Positions 1-5,171 of a stretch of 6,124 nucleotides of DNA are shown piece by piece; position 1 is the stretch's first letter; each line of letters starts with the position of its first letter. The DNA comes from Streptococcus oralis. Lineage in GTDB: Bacteria; Bacillota; Bacilli; Lactobacillales; Streptococcaceae. Where the stretch lies: assembly GCA_905370255.1 (NCBI GenBank), contig CAJPKC010000078.1:1-6124 (forward strand), read 5' to 3'. The position numbers and the translations under genes are program-made. The notes beneath the pieces were generated by a model. It did not search any database and was not told where the DNA came from. It saw only the letters and a list, made by a program, of their open reading frames with translations.

Positions 1-1
1 C

Positions 2-19
2 TAAGTTTGATCTAACTTA
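2..19. repeat. 18-bp near-palindrome at the left edge
   Basis: The bases read TAAGTT-T-GATC-T-AACTTA. Arms 2-7 and 14-19 are exact inverse complements and the centre GATC is self-complementary; only the pair 8/13 fails, so 8 of 9 pairs match. The right half fits the MltG protein frame (Asn-Leu at 14-19). The left half supplies the TAA at 2-4 and the TGA at 8-10 that interrupt that frame. It may be a fold-back or assembly-edge artefact, or chance in AT-rich DNA. Confidence 0.5.
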
Positions 20-1057
20 AATGCAATTGATGTCAAGTCGACAGAGTTTGTAACCGTTGAAATTCCTGCTGGATCTAGCAATCGTGAAATTGGGACTATC
101 TTGGAGAAAAAAGGCTTGATTAAGAATGGTCAGTTCTTCAACTATTACACCAAGTTTAAGAATTATGGAAACTTCCAATCCGGTTATTTCAATCTACAAA
201 AGAGTATGGATCTAGAGACCATTATTCAAAAATTGCAAGAGCAAGGGACCAAAACTCCGGAACCACCGGTCTTAGGAAAAATTACGATTCCTGAGGGCTA
301 CACAATTGATCAAATCGCGCAAGTGGTTTCTGTGGATGCTAGTTCTAAATCTGGTGCCAAGACTCCATATACGCAAGAAGAATTCTTAAAAGTAATCCAA
401 GATGATGCTTTTATTGAAAAGATGGTAGCCAAATATCCTAAGTTACTAGCAACCTTACCGTCCAAAGAAAGTGGGGTACGCTATCGCTTAGAGGGCTATC
501 TCTTCCCAGCTACTTACGGCTATGGAAAAGATAGTAAAATGGAAGATCTTGTGGACCAAATGTTAGCTGCAATGGACCAAAATCTTTCAGCCTACTATGA
601 CACTATGGAAGCTAAAAACATTGATGTCAATGAGGCATTGACTCTGGCTTCTTTGATTGAAAAAGAAGGCGCTACAGATAAAGACCGCAAGGATATTGCC
701 AGTGTCTTTTATAACCGTTTGAATCAAGATATGCCTCTTCAAAGTAATATTGCTATCCTTTATGCAGAAGGTAAACTTGGTCAAAACATCAGTCTTGCTG
801 ATGATGCAGCTATTGATACTTCAATTGATTCACCATATAATGTTTATACAAAAGTAGGTCTTATGCCTGGACCAGTTGATAGCCCGAGTTTAGATGCTAT
901 CGAATCAAGTATCAATCAAACAAAGAGTGATTATCTATACTTTGTGGCCAATGTTCAAGATGGTAAAGTTTACTATGCAACAACACTAGAAGAACATGAT
1001 CGTAATGTTCAAGAACATATCAATAGTAAACTAAACCAATCAAATAGCACAAACTAA
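11..1057 (+). CDS. mltG: Endolytic transglycosylase MltG, C-terminal part (5' end missing or interrupted)
   Basis: MltG (YceG-like) is a membrane-anchored enzyme that cleaves nascent peptidoglycan glycan strands outside the membrane, and in streptococci it works with the peripheral-growth machinery. The frame is open from base 11 and gives 348 residues that match the extracytoplasmic region from just after the membrane anchor: an [12 protein letters not shown] segment at 59-94, then LysM-like and YceG catalytic parts. The catalytic glutamate motif is [10 protein letters not shown], with its first Glu at 659-661, followed by FYNRL, LQSN and [10 protein letters not shown]. Family members in this genus are about 550 residues, so the cytoplasmic region and TM helix (about 200 residues) are absent. 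In-frame stops at 2-4 and 8-10 block continuation upstream. The TTG at 101 is a possible start only formally: homology clearly begins upstream of it, and starting there would remove the membrane anchor. Whether this is a pseudogene or a sequence-edge effect cannot be decided from the window. Confidence 0.9.
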   Translation, partial: SNLNAIDVKSTEFVTVEIPAGSSNREIGTILEKKGLIKNGQFFNYYTKFKNYGNFQSGYFNLQKSMDLETIIQKLQEQGTKTPEPPVLGKITIPEGYTIDQIAQVVSVDASSKSGAKTPYTQEEFLKVIQDDAFIEKMVAKYPKLLATLPSKESGVRYRLEGYLFPATYGYGKDSKMEDLVDQMLAAMDQNLSAYYDTMEAKNIDVNEALTLASLIEKEGATDKDRKDIASVFYNRLNQDMPLQSNIAILYAEGKLGQNISLADDAAIDTSIDSPYNVYTKVGLMPGPVDSPSLDAIESSINQTKSDYLYFVANVQDGKVYYATTLEEHDRNVQEHINSKLNQSNSTN

Positions 1058-1083
1058 AATTATGTGGTTTTCCACATAATTTT
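1056..1083 (+). terminator. Hairpin terminator after mltG
   Basis: A perfect 12-bp stem (1056-1067 with 1072-1083) closes a TTTT loop. The left arm begins inside the mltG TAA stop codon. The right arm ends in TTTT and is followed by GC rather than a long T run, so it may terminate only partly and let some transcripts reach greA. Its A-rich left and T-rich right ends are those of a Rho-independent terminator. Confidence 0.75.
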
Positions 1084-1131
1084 GCTTTAAAGCATATATT
1101 TATTAATTCAATTAAAAGAAAGTTGAGAAAA

Positions 1132-1614
1132 ATGGTAGAAAAAACTTATCCAATGACCTTGGAAGAAAAGGAAAAACTTGAAAAAGAATTAGAAGAATTG
1201 AAACTAGTACGTCGTCCAGAAGTTGTAGAACGTATCAAGATTGCTCGTTCATATGGTGATTTGTCAGAAAACAGTGAGTATGAAGCAGCTAAGGACGAGC
1301 AAGCCTTCGTTGAGGGACAAATCTCAAGTCTAGAGACTAAGATTCGTTACGCAGAAATCGTTAACAGCGATGCCGTTGCAAAAAATGAAGTTGCTATCGG
1401 AAAAACTGTAACAATCCAAGAAGTTGGAGAAGACGAAAAGGAAGTATACATTATCGTTGGTTCAGCTGGAGCAGATGCTTTTGCAGGAAAAGTGTCAAAT
1501 GAAAGCCCAATTGGTCAAGCATTGATTGGTAAGAAAAAAGGTGATGTTGTTACAATCGAAACACCTGCTGGAAGCTATGATGTTAAAATCTTAAAAGTTG
1601 AAAAAACCGTTTAA
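1132..1614 (+). CDS. greA: Transcription elongation factor GreA
   Basis: GreA binds the secondary channel of RNA polymerase and stimulates cleavage of backtracked RNA, rescuing stalled complexes in the cytoplasm. The product is 160 residues, the usual length. Residues 1-76 form the N-terminal antiparallel coiled coil, whose tip carries [10 protein letters not shown] (42-51). The acidic tip residues Asp43 and Glu46 correspond to those that hold the catalytic Mg2+ in characterised GreA. Residues 80-160 are the FKBP-like C-terminal domain ending in [12 protein letters not shown] chose ATG 1132 over the in-frame TTG at 1123 because it gives the standard N-terminus ([12 protein letters not shown]) and an AAAAGAAAG ribosome-binding site at 1114-1122 lies 9 bases upstream. 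The gene lies 74 bases after mltG. No convincing -35/-10 pair was seen in the gap, so it may depend on read-through of the mltG hairpin. Confidence 0.97.
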   Translation: MVEKTYPMTLEEKEKLEKELEELKLVRRPEVVERIKIARSYGDLSENSEYEAAKDEQAFVEGQISSLETKIRYAEIVNSDAVAKNEVAIGKTVTIQEVGEDEKEVYIIVGSAGADAFAGKVSNESPIGQALIGKKKGDVVTIETPAGSYDVKILKVEKTV

Positions 1615-1625
1615 TAGGAAAAAGG

Positions 1626-1669
1626 AAGGAGTAGATTTAGGGAAAGCGTTTCCTATTACTCCTTTTCTT
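1626..1669 (+). terminator. Compound hairpin and T tract after greA
   Basis: The outer stem of 8 bp (AAGGAGTA 1626-1633 with TACTCCTT 1657-1664) encloses an inner stem (1638-1645 with 1649-1655, one bulged G at 1640) on a GCG loop. TTTTCTT follows. This has the shape of a Rho-independent terminator for greA. I see no clear promoter between it and the permease start at 1694, so either read-through feeds the permease or its promoter is one I did not recognise. Confidence 0.7.
1641..1654 (+). promoter_or_regulatory. cre-like motif (possible CcpA site), weak
   Basis: GGAAAGCGTTTCCT resembles the catabolite-responsive element consensus TGNAANCGNTNNCA: the inner G, AA, CG, T and C positions agree, while the outer T and A do not. 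It forms the tip of the hairpin between greA and the permease. A carbon-control site before an amino-acid permease is plausible, but the same bases are already explained by the inner stem, so this remains tentative. Confidence 0.3.
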
Positions 1670-1693
1670 AATTCTAAAAAATAAGGAGACTAT

Positions 1694-3067
1694 ATGAATT
1701 CAGAAAAAAAGCACAAAAAGAAAAGTAAAATGGAGCGTGGCTTAACCAATCGCCATGTTCAGGTTATGGCCATTGCCGGAACGATTGGTACGGGATTATT
1801 TCTTGGAGCTGGTCGGTCTATCAGTTTAACTGGACCTTCGATTGTCTTGGTCTATATGATTACAGGTGGCTTCATGTATCTCATGATGCGTGCTATCGGG
1901 GAAATGTTGTACCAGGATCCAGAGCAACACACCTTTATCAATTTTATTACTCGTTATCTAGGTAAGGGATGGGGCTATTTCTCGGTTTGGTCTTATTGGT
2001 TATCAGTAGTCTTTATTGGTATGGCTGAGATTACAGCTATTGCTCACTATGTTCAGTTTTGGTTTCCGTCTTGGCCATCTTGGTTGATTCAGGTTGTCTT
2101 TTTAACAATTTTAGGATTGGTCAATCTGATTGCTGTTAAAATCTTTGGTGAAGTAGAATTTTGGTTTGCCATGATTAAAATTGTGGCTATTCTTGCCATG
2201 ATTGCGACAGGTGTTTTTATGGTTTTGACCGGCTTTGAAACTCCTTATGGTTCAGCAAGCCTGACAAATATCAGTGAGCATTTCTCCCTTTTTCCAAATG
2301 GTGGTATGAACTTTGTCATGGCCTTCCAGATGGTTTTCTTTGCTTACTTGATGATTGAATTTATCGGTGTTACAACATCTGAAACTAAGGATCCAAGAAA
2401 AGTATTGCCTAAGGCTGTTAAGGAAATTCCTTTGCGAATTATCTTCTTCTACGGTGGAGCTCTCTTAGCTATTATGTCTATTATTCCTTGGCGTGAGCTT
2501 TCTGCAACGGATTCACCATTTGTAACGGTATTTGAACTTGTTGGTCTTAAGTGGGCGGCGGCCTTGATTAACTTTGTTGTCTTGACTTCCGCTGCGTCAG
2601 CCTTGAATTCAACTCTTTACTCAACAGGTCGTCACTTGTACCAAATTGCCCATGATTCACCAAATCGTTTCTTGAAAGCTATTAAGGCAGATACACTTTC
2701 ACGCCACAACGTTCCTCAGAATGCTATCATTGCTTCTGCGGTATTGATTGGTTTTGCAGCCTTCATCAATGTACTTCCTGGCGTATCAGATGCCTTTGCT
2801 TTGATTACGGCTTCTTCATCAGGTGTTTATATCGCCATCTACATCTTGATCATGGTAGCCCATCTCAAGTATCGCAAGTCTAAAGACTTTATGGCAGATG
2901 GCTATCTCATGCCTCAATATCGCTTGCTAAATCCTCTGACCATGCTCTTCTTTATCTTTGTATTTGGAACACTCTTCTTACAAGAATCAACTGTAATGGG
3001 AGCTAGAGGTTCAGCTATCTGGATTGTTGTATTTGGTATTTATAGCCAATGGAAGTTTAGAAAATAA
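1694..3067 (+). CDS. APC-family amino-acid permease, CycA/AapA-like
   Basis: This is an integral membrane amino-acid/proton symporter of the amino acid-polyamine-organocation superfamily, AAT branch. The 457 residues start with a lysine-rich cytoplasmic tail (EKKHKKKSK, residues 4-12), then RGLTNRHVQ and the unwound TM1 motif GTIGTGLFLGAG (29-40), which binds the substrate carboxylate and amino groups in this fold. About 12 hydrophobic segments follow. FGEVEFWFAMIKIVAI (151-166), SETKDPRKVLPKA (229-241) and NFVVLTSAASALNS (293-306) are family signatures. These stretches are close to E. coli CycA (D-serine/D-alanine/glycine) as I remember it, but asparagine, GABA and other AAT carriers share them, so the substrate is not settled. 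Length is normal. The ATG has a good ribosome-binding site (AAGGAG, 1683-1688) 5 bases upstream. A terminator follows directly, so the gene is either single or the tail of a greA unit. Confidence 0.93.
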   Translation: MNSEKKHKKKSKMERGLTNRHVQVMAIAGTIGTGLFLGAGRSISLTGPSIVLVYMITGGFMYLMMRAIGEMLYQDPEQHTFINFITRYLGKGWGYFSVWSYWLSVVFIGMAEITAIAHYVQFWFPSWPSWLIQVVFLTILGLVNLIAVKIFGEVEFWFAMIKIVAILAMIATGVFMVLTGFETPYGSASLTNISEHFSLFPNGGMNFVMAFQMVFFAYLMIEFIGVTTSETKDPRKVLPKAVKEIPLRIIFFYGGALLAIMSIIPWRELSATDSPFVTVFELVGLKWAAALINFVVLTSAASALNSTLYSTGRHLYQIAHDSPNRFLKAIKADTLSRHNVPQNAIIASAVLIGFAAFINVLPGVSDAFALITASSSGVYIAIYILIMVAHLKYRKSKDFMADGYLMPQYRLLNPLTMLFFIFVFGTLFLQESTVMGARGSAIWIVVFGIYSQWKFRK

Positions 3068-3072
3068 GTTAG

Positions 3073-3104
3073 AAGCTCATCAACTTAGGTTGGTGAGTTT
3101 TTTT
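3073..3104 (+). terminator. Rho-independent terminator after the permease
   Basis: The stem of about 12 bp (3073-3084 with 3089-3100, core CTCATCAAC/GTTGGTGAG, with one G-T wobble inside and one near the base) closes a TTAG loop. A seven-T run at 3098-3104 overlaps the base of the stem. It ends permease transcription 6 bases after the stop codon and insulates the next promoter. Confidence 0.92.
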
Positions 3105-3107
3105 AGT

Positions 3108-3136
3108 TTGACAGTTCTTTAAAATAGGAATATAAT
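3108..3136 (+). promoter_or_regulatory. Consensus SigA promoter for the GNAT-HAD unit
   Basis: TTGACA (3108-3113), a 17-bp spacer and TATAAT (3131-3136) match the housekeeping consensus at all 12 positions. Transcription should begin near 3143, leaving a leader of about 25 bases before ATG 3168. No operator-like repeat overlaps it, which suggests strong constitutive expression. Confidence 0.9.
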
Positions 3137-3167
3137 CAAGGCGTTAGTTGTCTTCGAGGAGGTTTGG

Positions 3168-3578
3168 ATGCACATTAGATTGGAGAATACAGAGTCTCAG
3201 AAAGCACAAGAAATAGGGAATTTGATTCGCTCTTATAATCGTTCTAAAAGGGAAACTGCTGAAAGCGAGCCACTTAATATTTATGTCGAAGATGATAGCG
3301 GTGAACTCATGGCTGGTTTAGTAGCAGAGACTTTTGGAAACTGGCTAGAAATCGAATATTTGTTTGTAAAAGAAGACTTACGAGGACAAGGGATTGGATC
3401 ACAACTATTGCAGCAAGCAGAAAGTGAAGCTAAAATGAGAAACTGTCGCTTTGCTTTTGTCAATACTTTTCAGTTTCAAGCGCCAGCCTTTTATCAAAAG
3501 CATGGCTACAAGGAAGTCTTTACCTTAAAAGACTATCCCTGTACTGGACAAAGGCATTATTATCAAAAAGATTTATAA
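3168..3578 (+). CDS. GNAT-family N-acetyltransferase
   Basis: This is a 136-residue cytoplasmic protein of the GCN5-related N-acetyltransferase fold, which moves an acetyl group from acetyl-CoA to an amine; the acceptor cannot be told from sequence. Motif A is clear: a beta strand (EIEYLFVKEDL, 61-71) followed by the pyrophosphate-binding loop R72-GQGIG (the R/QxxGxG pattern) and helix SQLLQQAESEAK. Motif B follows as FAFVNTFQFQAPAFYQKHGYKEV (95-117), in which Tyr109 or Tyr114 is a candidate general acid. The C-terminus YPCTGQRHYYQKDL is typical of small single-domain bacterial GNATs. ATG 3168 has a strong GAGGAGG site at 3156-3162, 5 bases upstream. It is the first gene of a likely two-gene transcript, 52 bases before the HAD gene. 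It is not recognisable as a known antibiotic-modifying type. Confidence 0.9.
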   Translation: MHIRLENTESQKAQEIGNLIRSYNRSKRETAESEPLNIYVEDDSGELMAGLVAETFGNWLEIEYLFVKEDLRGQGIGSQLLQQAESEAKMRNCRFAFVNTFQFQAPAFYQKHGYKEVFTLKDYPCTGQRHYYQKDL

Positions 3579-3618
3579 ACAGACATTGGACGCTTAAAGA
3601 GATCGTTCACATAATGAT

Positions 3619-3623
3619 GGAGG
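3619..3623 (+). promoter_or_regulatory. Ribosome-binding site fixing the HAD gene start
   Basis: GGAGG lies 7 bases before ATG 3631 but only 4 before the in-frame TTG at 3628. Spacing and codon choice therefore both favour the ATG. Confidence 0.8.
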
Positions 3624-3630
3624 TAGGTTG

Positions 3631-4224
3631 ATGGATATCATACTGGATATGGGTAATGTTCTACTGGAATGGAACAAGGATAAGATTTTGAAAGCTGTAG
3701 CTAAAACTCAGAAAGATTATCTAATTTTAGACAAGGCTATTTTCCAGTCGGGGCTCTGGGAAAGATTGGACTTAGGGACTTTGACTCGAGAAGAATTGGT
3801 TGATAAGGTTCTTTCCCTATTAGGAGATTGCTATCAGAAAAAGGTTGAAGAAGTCATTTGGAACTGGCCTGCCTATATCGATATTTACACGGAAGTCTTT
3901 CCGCTTCTTGCACGTTTAAAGGAAAATGGCCATCGTATTTTTGTCCTATCTAATACCTCACCAGTTTTTTATGAATTATTGAAAAATCAACTAGCACCTC
4001 TAGCAAAGATTTTAGATGGGTTTGTTCTTTCTTGTGATATTAAGGTCATCAAACCTGATCGAAAAATGTTTGAGGAAATCCTCAGTAAATATGAGTTGGA
4101 TCCAGCAAATTGTGTCTTTCTTGATGATTTAGCAGATAACACTAAGATGGCTGAAAGCCTAGGAATCAAAGCCTATCAAGTAAAACAAAGAAGTGACCTT
4201 GTAGATATTTTGAAAAATTTTTAA
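3631..4224 (+). CDS. HAD-superfamily phosphatase, YihX-like (subfamily IA)
   Basis: This is a 197-residue cytoplasmic hydrolase of the haloacid dehalogenase fold that probably removes phosphate from a small metabolite. Motif I is ILDMGNV, with Asp6 as nucleophile; the usual second Asp (DxD) is Gly8, as in the DxGNV/DxGGV sequences of the YihX and epoxide-hydrolase-N-terminal-like relatives. A helical cap spans about 15-85. Motif II is VLSNTS (Ser107, Asn108), motif III is IKPDRKMF (Lys141), and motif IV is FLDDLADN (Asp165, Asp166, then Asp169-Asn170), the Mg2+-binding site. E. coli YihX acts on alpha-D-glucose-1-phosphate; transferring that substrate here would be inference. ATG 3631 is used because of the GGAGG at 3619-3623. 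The gene is probably co-transcribed with the acetyltransferase and ends at a terminator. Confidence 0.92.
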   Translation: MDIILDMGNVLLEWNKDKILKAVAKTQKDYLILDKAIFQSGLWERLDLGTLTREELVDKVLSLLGDCYQKKVEEVIWNWPAYIDIYTEVFPLLARLKENGHRIFVLSNTSPVFYELLKNQLAPLAKILDGFVLSCDIKVIKPDRKMFEEILSKYELDPANCVFLDDLADNTKMAESLGIKAYQVKQRSDLVDILKNF

Positions 4225-4237
4225 TAAGCAGAGAACT

Positions 4238-4266
4238 CTCTATCATTTCGGTGGTAGAGTTTTTTT
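4238..4266 (+). terminator. UUCG-loop terminator after the HAD gene
   Basis: A 9-bp stem with two G-T wobbles (CTCTATCAT 4238-4246 with GTGGTAGAG 4251-4259) closes a TTCG tetraloop and is followed by seven T (4260-4266). It ends the GNAT-HAD transcript 13 bases after the stop codon. Confidence 0.92.
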
Positions 4267-4292
4267 GTTAAAAAAATCGCACAAAATGACAG

Positions 4293-4319
4293 ATATATAT
4301 TGCATAATGTAAAATATAT
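4293..4319. promoter_or_regulatory. 27-bp imperfect palindrome, candidate operator
   Basis: The symmetry is centred on base 4306: 11 of 13 pairs match (failures at 4302/4310 and 4299/4313). The core is TGCAT-A-ATGTA (4301-4311) and the outer arms are ATATAT repeats. It covers the -35 region and spacer of the promoter for the HTH gene, where a dimeric repressor would block RNA polymerase, so self-regulation by the XRE protein downstream is a natural guess. The AT-rich arms are partly self-complementary by composition; only the TGCAT/ATGTA core is informative. Confidence 0.5.
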
Positions 4320-4327
4320 GATATAAT
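4300..4327 (+). promoter_or_regulatory. Extended -10 promoter for the HTH/membrane-protein pair
   Basis: TATAAT at 4322-4327 is preceded by TG at 4319-4320, giving the extended form TGATATAAT. The -35 region is poor (TTGCAT at 4300-4305, 16-bp spacer), which extended -10 promoters tolerate. The expected start is near 4334, with a leader of about 43 bases before GTG 4377. Confidence 0.8.
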
Positions 4328-4360
4328 AAAGTTGAAAAAAGAAGCGCGACTTTTAAAATT

Positions 4361-4370
4361 AAGGAGGAGG
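4361..4370 (+). promoter_or_regulatory. Strong ribosome-binding site for a GTG start
   Basis: AAGGAGGAGG is close to a full complement of the 16S rRNA tail and sits 6 bases before GTG 4377. It supports GTG as the true start, since no ATG precedes the HTH domain in frame. Confidence 0.85.
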
Positions 4371-4376
4371 TAACAA

Positions 4377-4586
4377 GTGGCTAAGAATTTAAAATTAAAG
4401 TTAGCTCGAGTGGAGCTTGACATGACACAAGGTGATTTGGCAGAAGCTGTGGGTGTCACTAGGCAGACTATCGGCTTGATAGAAGCTGGAAAGTACAATC
4501 CTTCGCTTTCACTTTGCCAATCCATTTGCAGGTGCTTAGGGAAAACGCTGGATCAATTATTTTGGGAGGAAGAAGATGAAAAATAG
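4377..4586 (+). CDS. XRE-family helix-turn-helix regulator (69 residues)
   Basis: This is a small DNA-binding protein consisting of almost nothing but a Cro/CI-type HTH domain. Helix 2, turn and recognition helix run MTQGDLAEAVGVTRQTIGLIE (16-36), followed by the conserved AGKYNPSLSLCQSICRCLGKTLDQLFW and an acidic tail EEEDEK. This YozG-like class of short regulators is common in Firmicutes, is often paired with a small membrane protein, and often represses its own promoter. Two Cys residues (47, 51) lie in helix 4; I attach no function to them. The GTG start is set by the strong ribosome-binding site just upstream. The last 11 bases overlap the next gene, implying translational coupling. The palindrome at 4293-4319 is its most likely binding site. 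Confidence 0.93.
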   Translation: MAKNLKLKLARVELDMTQGDLAEAVGVTRQTIGLIEAGKYNPSLSLCQSICRCLGKTLDQLFWEEEDEK

Positions 4587-5064
4587 ATTATTTTATTATC
4601 AATTACTTGATGAAAGAGAAGAACAATTAATTAATAAAGCTGGGGCTGAAAGTTTCTATATCTCTATAGCTTTCTTACTTTTATCTTATATGATTGCAGT
4701 ATTAGCACCAAGTCTTTTTAATCCGAGAATGATGCTCATCATTATCATTATTGGAACTTTTTACTTTTTCGGCCGTGCTCGAAGTCTAGGTGTAACCTAT
4801 TATAGTCGTTTTCATTTTACAATTTTAGGATGCCTATTATTAACTCTAGTGATTACAGCTAGCTTGATGCTACAAAACTACCAGTTTAATATCGAAATTT
4901 ATCAGCACAACCCTCTACATCTTAAATACATTTTTGCTTGGGTATTTACCTATGTCTTTTATCTCCCTTGGGTATTTATTGGAAACTTAGGTTTGAAAAG
5001 TTATGGTGAATGGGCTCAGAAGAAGTATGAAAAAGATATGGATAAGCTCGAGAGCATGGAATAG
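4576..5064 (+). CDS. Small four-TM membrane protein coupled to the HTH regulator
   Basis: The function is unknown. The 162-residue protein begins with a cytoplasmic segment bearing DEREEQLINKAG (12-23), a motif I associate with HTH-linked small membrane proteins of the DUF6773/DUF3796 kind; the family name is from memory and was not checked. Four hydrophobic segments follow at about 27-46, 51-66, 79-99 and 116-138, then a charged cytoplasmic tail (KSYGEWAQKKYEKDMDKLE). No catalytic motif, signal peptide or transporter signature is visible. ATG 4576 lies within the end of the HTH gene (11-base overlap), with GGAGGA at 4565-4570 five bases upstream, so the two products are made together. Possible roles are a sensor or anchor that controls the HTH protein, or simply its regulated effector; the sequence does not choose between them. 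Confidence 0.85.
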   Translation: MKNRLFYYQLLDEREEQLINKAGAESFYISIAFLLLSYMIAVLAPSLFNPRMMLIIIIIGTFYFFGRARSLGVTYYSRFHFTILGCLLLTLVITASLMLQNYQFNIEIYQHNPLHLKYIFAWVFTYVFYLPWVFIGNLGLKSYGEWAQKKYEKDMDKLESME

Positions 5065-5076
5065 CTTGTTAGCTTT

Positions 5077-5105
5077 TTATCAATATCGAGAAAATGTGTT
5101 ATAAT
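5077..5105 (+). promoter_or_regulatory. Extended -10 promoter for pncB
   Basis: TTATCA (5077-5082, 4 of 6 consensus bases), a 17-bp spacer and TATAAT (5100-5105) preceded by TG at 5097-5098. The start is expected near 5112, giving a leader of about 60 bases. The 8-bp palindrome TAGTACTA at 5105-5112 lies on the start site. I did not recognise a NiaR/NadR operator here. Confidence 0.8.
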
Positions 5106-5121
5106 AGTACTAATTTATGAG

Positions 5122-5147
5122 AAAAGAAGAAACATTTTCATCTTTTT
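5122..5147 (+). other. AT-rich hairpin in the pncB leader
   Basis: Arms AAAAGAAGAAA (5122-5132) and TTTCATCTTTT (5136-5146) pair at 10 of 11 positions (one A-A mismatch) around a CAT loop, followed by one more T. The stem has only two G-C pairs, so it would be weak. It could be a weak terminator or attenuator, an mRNA-stability element, or chance purine/pyrimidine asymmetry. Confidence 0.35.
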
Positions 5148-5171
5148 ACAAATAGGGAAGAAGGTCAGTAT

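Noticed and set aside
101..103. TTG as the start codon of MltG
   Set aside because: Clear MltG-like sequence continues upstream in the same frame to base 11, and a start here would remove the membrane anchor.
587..784. Reverse-strand open frame inside mltG
   Set aside because: No family resemblance or ribosome-binding site; it is an antisense shadow of a conserved coding region.
1123..1131. TTG start for GreA giving 163 residues
   Set aside because: ATG 1132 gives the standard 160-residue GreA N-terminus with good ribosome-binding-site spacing.
3586..3615. Promoter-like TTGGAC and CATAAT between the GNAT and HAD genes
   Set aside because: The 18-bp spacer is acceptable, but transcription would start on the HAD ribosome-binding site, so it would be of little use; the upstream consensus promoter suffices.
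4268..4525. Reverse-strand open frame over the HTH promoter and gene
   Set aside because: Its frame opposes a well-supported HTH gene and its promoter, and the hydrophobic ends come from AT-rich intergenic DNA.
4377..5064. Toxin-antitoxin system formed by the HTH and membrane-protein genes
   Set aside because: The small overlapping pair has the right shape, but the membrane protein is large with four TM segments and shows no toxin signature.
5063..5079. Terminator after the small membrane protein (AGCT-TGTT-AGCT followed by five T)
   Set aside because: The stem has only four pairs and the T run is short. Some read-through into pncB is therefore possible, but I do not call a terminator.
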